The notes beneath the pieces are model-generated. The model ran no database searches. It saw only the letters and a program-made list of their open reading frames with translations, and had not been told where the DNA came from. Positions 59,362-64,000 of a stretch of DNA of 64,000 nt are shown here, piece by piece. Within the stretch, counting starts at the first letter, position 1. Each line of letters begins with the position of its first letter. A program made the translations under genes and the position numbers. The stretch comes from Gammaproteobacteria bacterium (GTDB lineage: Bacteria > Pseudomonadota > Gammaproteobacteria > Xanthomonadales > SZUA-36). The stretch lies in the NCBI GenBank assembly GCA_021772915.1, contig JAJFLB010000053.1:62001-126000 (forward strand), written 5' to 3'.

Positions 59362-59394
59362 TAGAATTTTCCGCAGGATGCAGGATGAAGTGAA

Positions 59395-60663
59395 ATGAGT
59401 GATCAAGATAGCAAAGGCACGGATGGCAAAATTCTATACTGTTCATTTTGTGGCAAGAGCCAGCATGAGGTCCGCAAACTGATTGCAGGTCCAAGTGTTT
59501 ATATTTGTGACGAATGTGTTGAGCTGTGTAACGACATCATACGAGAGGAATTGGAGGATGTCGGTGACACCGAGCGTGAGCAACTGCCTACACCCAAGGA
59601 TATTCATCTCTTCCTGGACGATTTTGTCATCGGTCAGGAACACGCCAAGAAAGTGCTGTCGGTGGCAGTTTATAACCACTATAAACGTCTTGAACCACGC
59701 TCTTCACAAGATGACATTGAATTAGCCAAAAGCAATATTCTGCTGATCGGACCCACCGGTTCGGGCAAGACGTTGCTGGCGGAAACGCTGGCCAGGATGC
59801 TCAATGTCCCGTTCACAATTGCGGATGCAACCACCTTAACTGAGGCTGGCTATGTGGGTGAAGATGTTGAAAACATCATCCAGAAATTACTGCAGAAATG
59901 TGATTATGACGTTGATAAAGCACAGACGGGAATTGTGTACATCGATGAAATCGACAAGGTTTCTCGCAAGGCAGAGAATCCTTCCATAACCCGCGATGTG
60001 TCCGGAGAGGGTGTTCAGCAAGCCTTGCTGAAGCTGATTGAAGGCACAATAGCCTCGGTACCACCCCAGGGTGGACGTAAGCACCCACAGCAAGAATTCC
60101 TGCAGGTTGATACCGGTCAGATCCTGTTCATTTGTGGCGGTGCTTTTTCGGGGCTTGAAAAGGTAATCCAGGCTCGTTCAAGTGCTTCCGGTATAGGTTT
60201 TTCGGCGGAAGTCCGAAATCAGAATTCAGATGAAGACATAGGTCAACTGCTGCGAGATGTAGAGCCTGAAGATCTCGTAAAATATGGCCTGATTCCGGAG
60301 TTTGTGGGTCGACTTCCAGTGGTTGCGACACTGCAGGAACTGGATGAAGTCGCTCTGGTACGAATCCTCGTGGAACCAAAAAATGCCCTGATCAAGCAGT
60401 ATCAAAAACTGTTTGCCATGGAAGATGCCGAGTTGGATATTCGTGAAGAGGCATTGTATGCAATTGCCAGGCGGGCCATGGCCCGCAAAACGGGTGCCCG
60501 TGGTCTGCGCACGATCCTGGAAAGTACTCTGCTCAATAGCATGTACGATCTGCCTTCGCTCGAGAATGTTTCCAAAGTGGTGGTCGATGAAAGCGTTATT
60601 GATGGCGAGTCAGAGCCTTTTATTCTTTACGAAAATGCCGGTAAGAACGAAGCCGCCGGTTAA
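59395..60663 (+). CDS. clpX: ATP-dependent Clp protease ATPase subunit ClpX
   Basis: AAA+ unfoldase delivering substrates to ClpP. The N-terminal C4 zinc domain is [11 protein letters not shown] ... ICDECVELC. Walker A is GPTGSGKT, Walker [10 protein letters not shown], and the ClpP-binding loop has the IGF motif (SGIGFSAE). Sensor-2 GARGLR is near the end. Length 422 residues, 33 bases after clpP. Confidence 0.98.
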   Translation: MSDQDSKGTDGKILYCSFCGKSQHEVRKLIAGPSVYICDECVELCNDIIREELEDVGDTEREQLPTPKDIHLFLDDFVIGQEHAKKVLSVAVYNHYKRLEPRSSQDDIELAKSNILLIGPTGSGKTLLAETLARMLNVPFTIADATTLTEAGYVGEDVENIIQKLLQKCDYDVDKAQTGIVYIDEIDKVSRKAENPSITRDVSGEGVQQALLKLIEGTIASVPPQGGRKHPQQEFLQVDTGQILFICGGAFSGLEKVIQARSSASGIGFSAEVRNQNSDEDIGQLLRDVEPEDLVKYGLIPEFVGRLPVVATLQELDEVALVRILVEPKNALIKQYQKLFAMEDAELDIREEALYAIARRAMARKTGARGLRTILESTLLNSMYDLPSLENVSKVVVDESVIDGESEPFILYENAGKNEAAG

Positions 60664-60677
60664 GCCTGCACAGGACC

Positions 60678-60775
60678 TGTGGGACCGATGAACATGTTCA
60701 TCGGGAACCATTCCCGACCAGCGAACTGGACAGTCCTACCTCAACCATTCCCGACCAGTGAACTGGACAGTCCTA
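60678..60775. repeat. REP-like palindrome with two tandem partner units
   Basis: The first unit (60678-60706) has the frame GTGGGACCG ... CATCGGGAA and a perfect inner palindrome (CCGATGAACA/TGTTCATCGG). Two tandem copies of a second unit follow, each TTCCCGACCAG ... ACTGGACAGTCCTAC. Layout and ends match the pair at 23.7 kb. Confidence 0.8.
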
Positions 60776-60830
60776 CCTCAACCACTCCCTGCTACCAGAC
60801 TGGTCGGTTCGGCAATGCCCTTCCATAACA

Positions 60831-60858
60831 TTGATTTTTCCATTCCAGAGCCCATATT
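60831..60858 (+). promoter_or_regulatory. Candidate sigma-32 promoter of lon
   Basis: TTGATT (60831-60836), 14 bases, then CCCATATT (60851-60858), close to the heat-shock consensus CTTGAA-N14-CCCCATNT. It would give a 5' leader of about 100 bases. lon is a known heat-shock gene in related bacteria. Confidence 0.5.
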
Positions 60859-60966
60859 TCCGATTATCTACTTGAAGGGTGACATGCCCTGACTTAAATT
60901 GTATCTGACAGCCGGTTTCTTTGCGTCCCTTGCACATGATGACCGGCGTGACTGACAAGGAACATG

Positions 60967-63405
60967 ATGGCCAATCCCGACACACCACTCCCTAATAAGC
61001 CCGCCACTTCCAAAGCCGGCACACCACAACCGACACCGGTGTTGTCGTTACGTGATGTGGTGGTCTATCCCCATATGGTAATACCCCTGTTTGTCGGACG
61101 TGATCGTTCCATTCTTGCTCTCGATCAGTCCATGAACGTCGACAAGCGGATTATTCTCGTGACTCAGCGTAGTGCCGATATTGATGATCCGGGCGAGCAG
61201 GATCTGTTTGAAGTCGGCACGCTGGCGTCGGTGCTGCAGTTATTGAAGCTGCCTGACGGCACTACCAAGGTGCTCGTTGAAGGTGGTGACAGGGTAAGAA
61301 TCAAGAATTTCGTCGATGAAAACGGATTTTTTGAAGCCTATTGGGAGTTGCTGCCAACCGAAGACCGTGGCTCTGAGCAGGAATTGGAAGTCAGCATGCG
61401 CTCGTTGGTGTCCTTGTTTGAACAATACGTGAAATTAAATCGAAAAATTCCTCCCGAGTTGCTGACCACGCTTGCAGGTATCGGCGATGCGAGTCGTCTC
61501 GCAGATACCGTAGCTGCGCACCTTTCCGTTTCTCTGGAGGAAAAGCAAGGTGTTCTGGAAGTGGGTGGCGTGGCTGAACGCATGGAAAAGCTGATGGGTT
61601 TGGTCGAAGGTGAAATCGAAGTTTTGCAGCTTGAAAAACGAATTCGCGGTCGAGTCAAAACACAAATGGAGAAGAGCCAGCGCGAGTACTACCTCAATGA
61701 ACAGATGAAGGCCATTCAGAAAGAGCTGGGCGATATGGATGATGCCCCCAATGACATGGATGACCTGTCTCGACGAGTTGAAGAGGCCGGTATGAGTAAG
61801 GAGGCCAAGAAGAGAACTACTTCCGAACTCAAAAAGCTGAAAATGATGTCACCAATGTCGGCAGAGGCGACTGTAGTCAGAAATTACATTGACTGGATGC
61901 TGAACGTGCCCTGGAAAAAGCGCAGTCGTATCCGTAAGAACCTCGCGGAGGCGGAGGCAATACTTGAAGCTGACCATTACGGTCTCGAAAAGGTCAAGGA
62001 ACGTATTCTCGAGTACCTGGCGGTGCAGCATAGGGTCAAGACTATGAAAGGACCCATACTGTGTCTGGTTGGTCCCCCAGGAGTCGGTAAAACAAGTCTC
62101 GGGCGCTCCATAGCCCGGGCCACCGGTCGCAAGTTCGTTCGGATGTCGTTGGGTGGCGTCAGGGATGAAGCGGAAATTCGCGGTCATCGGCGAACCTATA
62201 TCGGTTCCATGCCAGGTCGTGTCTTACAAAATATGGCGAAGGTCGGCGCGCGCAATCCGCTGTTCATGCTTGATGAGCTCGACAAGATGTCAATGGATTT
62301 TCGTGGTGATCCCTCGTCCGCTTTATTGGAAGTACTCGATCCGGAACAGAACCACACTTTCAATGATCACTATCTCGAAGTAGATTTCGACTTATCTGAT
62401 GTGATGTTTGTCGCGACCGCCAATACCTTAAACATTCCTCCGCCATTGCTGGATCGCATGGAGGTCATTCGCATCCCGGGTTACACGGAAGACGAAAAAC
62501 TGCATATTGCACGTAACTACCTGTTGCTCAAGCAAATGGAGCAACACGGTTTGCGGGATGACGAGCTACAGGTGAGTGACCAGGTTCTGTTAGACATCGT
62601 GCGCTATTACACCCGTGAATCCGGTGTACGAAACATGGAGCGGGAGATCGCCAAGATCTGTCGTAAGGCGGTCAAGTTACTGGTCTTGGGGAGTAAGCGC
62701 AGCAAGGTCGTTGTCAGCACTCGAAACCTTGAGTCCTTCCTGGGTGTTAAGCAGTTCCGCTACGGAATCGCAGACGAAAACAATGGGGTTGGCCAGGTTA
62801 CCGGTCTGGCCTGGACCCAGGTAGGTGGCGAATTACTGCAGATCGAAGCCATGTTGGTACCGGGCAAGGGCAGATTGATCCAGACCGGTCAACTGGGTGA
62901 TGTGATGCAGGAGTCAATCCAGGCGGCCATGACCGTGGTTCGAAGCAGGGCGGAGCAGTTAGGGATAGATCCTGAATTCCATCAGAAATTTGATGCCCAT
63001 GTTCATGTTCCTGAGGGTGCAACCCCCAAAGATGGCCCGAGTGCAGGGATCGCCATGTGCACCTCGTTGGTGTCTGCAATAACCAAAATCCCGGTGCACG
63101 CTTCGGTTGCCATGACCGGTGAAATTACACTGCGTGGTACGGTTCTGCCAATTGGCGGTTTGAAAGAAAAGCTACTGGCAGCCCATCGTGGTGGAATCAA
63201 GCAGGTCATCATCCCCGCTGAGAATGAAAAAGACCTGGTAGAAATCCCAAAAAATATTATGCGCAAACTGGAAATCCATCCTGTATCGGTAATTGATGAA
63301 GTCATCGAAATTGCGCTGGTTGAACTGCCAAAGCCGGCGAAGGCTTCGGTGAAAGGTGAGGCTTCCATGCTAACGCCAACCGATGAAGAGGTGCGTCCGC
63401 ATTAA
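60967..63405 (+). CDS. lon: ATP-dependent protease Lon
   Basis: AAA+ serine protease for misfolded and regulatory proteins. The N-terminal LAN domain begins [21 protein letters not shown]. Walker A is GPPGVGKTS and Walker [10 protein letters not shown]. The protease domain has the catalytic Ser in [11 protein letters not shown] and Lys in [10 protein letters not shown]. Length 812 residues. Two adjacent ATGs occur; 60967 has better spacing from AAGGA than 60964. It lies between clpX and hupB, a conserved order. Confidence 0.97.
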   Translation: MANPDTPLPNKPATSKAGTPQPTPVLSLRDVVVYPHMVIPLFVGRDRSILALDQSMNVDKRIILVTQRSADIDDPGEQDLFEVGTLASVLQLLKLPDGTTKVLVEGGDRVRIKNFVDENGFFEAYWELLPTEDRGSEQELEVSMRSLVSLFEQYVKLNRKIPPELLTTLAGIGDASRLADTVAAHLSVSLEEKQGVLEVGGVAERMEKLMGLVEGEIEVLQLEKRIRGRVKTQMEKSQREYYLNEQMKAIQKELGDMDDAPNDMDDLSRRVEEAGMSKEAKKRTTSELKKLKMMSPMSAEATVVRNYIDWMLNVPWKKRSRIRKNLAEAEAILEADHYGLEKVKERILEYLAVQHRVKTMKGPILCLVGPPGVGKTSLGRSIARATGRKFVRMSLGGVRDEAEIRGHRRTYIGSMPGRVLQNMAKVGARNPLFMLDELDKMSMDFRGDPSSALLEVLDPEQNHTFNDHYLEVDFDLSDVMFVATANTLNIPPPLLDRMEVIRIPGYTEDEKLHIARNYLLLKQMEQHGLRDDELQVSDQVLLDIVRYYTRESGVRNMEREIAKICRKAVKLLVLGSKRSKVVVSTRNLESFLGVKQFRYGIADENNGVGQVTGLAWTQVGGELLQIEAMLVPGKGRLIQTGQLGDVMQESIQAAMTVVRSRAEQLGIDPEFHQKFDAHVHVPEGATPKDGPSAGIAMCTSLVSAITKIPVHASVAMTGEITLRGTVLPIGGLKEKLLAAHRGGIKQVIIPAENEKDLVEIPKNIMRKLEIHPVSVIDEVIEIALVELPKPAKASVKGEASMLTPTDEEVRPH

Positions 63406-63791
63406 TTCTCTGCTTTGAAATGCATTACAAACACTCAGGGCCGGGGCTGGAACAGTATCGGTCTGAAACTCCGCAGCGTGCAATGTTGCCGTTGCCGCTG
63501 CAACCCATAAGTTTTTTTGCCATGCCTGAAAGTTGATGTTGTCAGTCAAATGAGATGCTTGGGTGTGAATATTAATGCAAAAGATTGTCTTAGGGGCGTA
63601 AATCCGGTTGCCCGTGAACGAGTGGTGTTATAACATGGTGCCTCGCTTGCAGGCCTTTGTTTGTAAGGCTTTGTGGGAATTTAGTTAACTTTTGCAGAGC
63701 AGGGATTTTCCAAGTTTGAGTCAGCGTTGGAAGGCCTGACCGAGTATTCACCATTTACACCACACACTTGAAAATAATATGGAGTGCTTAA
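63406..63791. other. lon-hupB intergenic region
   Basis: No gene is visible. A weak stem-loop (GCAGCG/CGCTGC at 63473-63501) before a T run near 63512 may end the lon transcript. The hupB promoter was not resolved; GGAG lies eight bases before its ATG. Confidence 0.45.
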
Positions 63792-64000
63792 ATGAACAAA
63801 TCTGACCTTATCAATTCAATTGCGACCTCTTCCGGTTTGAGTAAAGCAGACGCCGGTCGGGCTTTGGACGCCTTCACCTCTTCAATAACCAGCGCACTGC
63901 AGTCAGGTCAGTCAGTGTCGATGGTAGGTTTTGGTACCTTTTCCGTTAAACATCGCGCAGCACGTGCCGGACGTAACCCACGCACCGGTGAAACCATCCA
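63792..64000 (+). CDS. hupB: DNA-binding protein HU-beta, 5' part
   Basis: Histone-like dimer that bends DNA. Visible residues 1-69 ([26 protein letters not shown] ... [26 protein letters not shown]) match HU, including the GFGTF turn and the start of the DNA-binding arm RNPRTG. The window ends before the stop. lon-hupB is the usual order. Confidence 0.95.
   Translation, partial: MNKSDLINSIATSSGLSKADAGRALDAFTSSITSALQSGQSVSMVGFGTFSVKHRAARAGRNPRTGETI

Larger units (their letters stand above)
60664..60963. other. clpX-lon intergenic region
   Basis: No gene. It contains REP-like palindromes (60678-60775) and a heat-shock-type promoter candidate (60831-60858). The ribosome site AAGGA lies before lon. 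Confidence 0.7.

Noticed and set aside
60871..60900. CTTGAA at 60871 as the sigma-32 -35 box of lon
   Set aside because: No CCCCAT-like -10 follows at the right distance; the site 40 bases upstream fits better.

Overview
The window is a chromosomal segment of a gammaproteobacterium. Diagnostic gene orders are mutL-miaA-hfq-hflX-hflK-hflC-DUF2065-purA, rnr-rlmB, smc-zipA-ligA and tRNA array-tig-clpP-clpX-lon-hupB. It is not enteric-like: MutL carries an endonuclease-type motif and QueF is the short type I form, so a Pseudomonas-like or deeper marine/environmental lineage is more likely. The species cannot be named from this sequence.

Layout. 1-26.3 kb is core genome: mismatch repair, tRNA modification, Hfq, the HflX/HflKC membrane quality-control genes, purA, a tRNA-Leu, RNase R with RlmB, a leftward operon (Sua5/YciO-type protein, ScpA, ScpB, RluB, HD hydrolase), YciI, BolA, QueF, then Smc-ZipA-LigA, a lipoprotein and an SLC13-type transporter. 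A paired REP-like palindrome lies at 23.7 kb.

26,380-38,071 is an integrated element of 11.6 kb. It is bounded by a perfect 51-bp direct repeat of the 3' part of tRNA-Asn(GTT), whose intact copy is at the right end. Its left part (tyrosine integrase, an unknown protein, AlpA-like regulator, small protein, primase-polymerase, DUF5681-like protein) resembles a satellite or small integrative element. Its right part is AT-richer cargo: a SIR2-like protein, a membrane-anchored repeat protein with about 20 pentapeptide-type units, two further membrane proteins, two small exported proteins and a GIY-YIG nuclease. A 22-bp repeat just inside both ends looks like integrase arm sites.

38-42 kb returns to core genes (FimT-like pilin, UvrB, a secreted EEP-family phosphoesterase). 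42.2-54.4 kb is a surface-glycan region: flippase, LpxL-like acyltransferase, WbpA-type dehydrogenase, metallophosphoesterase, CDP-glycerol-transferase-like protein, sulfotransferase-like protein, GT2, an MmgE/PrpD enzyme overlapping a nucleotidyltransferase, and a kinase-like membrane protein. This set could build or decorate a phosphate-containing surface polymer, and it is the best candidate in the window for an undescribed pathway. 54.5-56.0 kb holds an AhpD-like protein and a HAD lipoprotein. 56.4-64 kb holds tRNA-Ser, six clustered tRNAs and the tig-clpPX-lon-hupB proteostasis block, with a second REP-like cluster and a plausible heat-shock promoter before lon.
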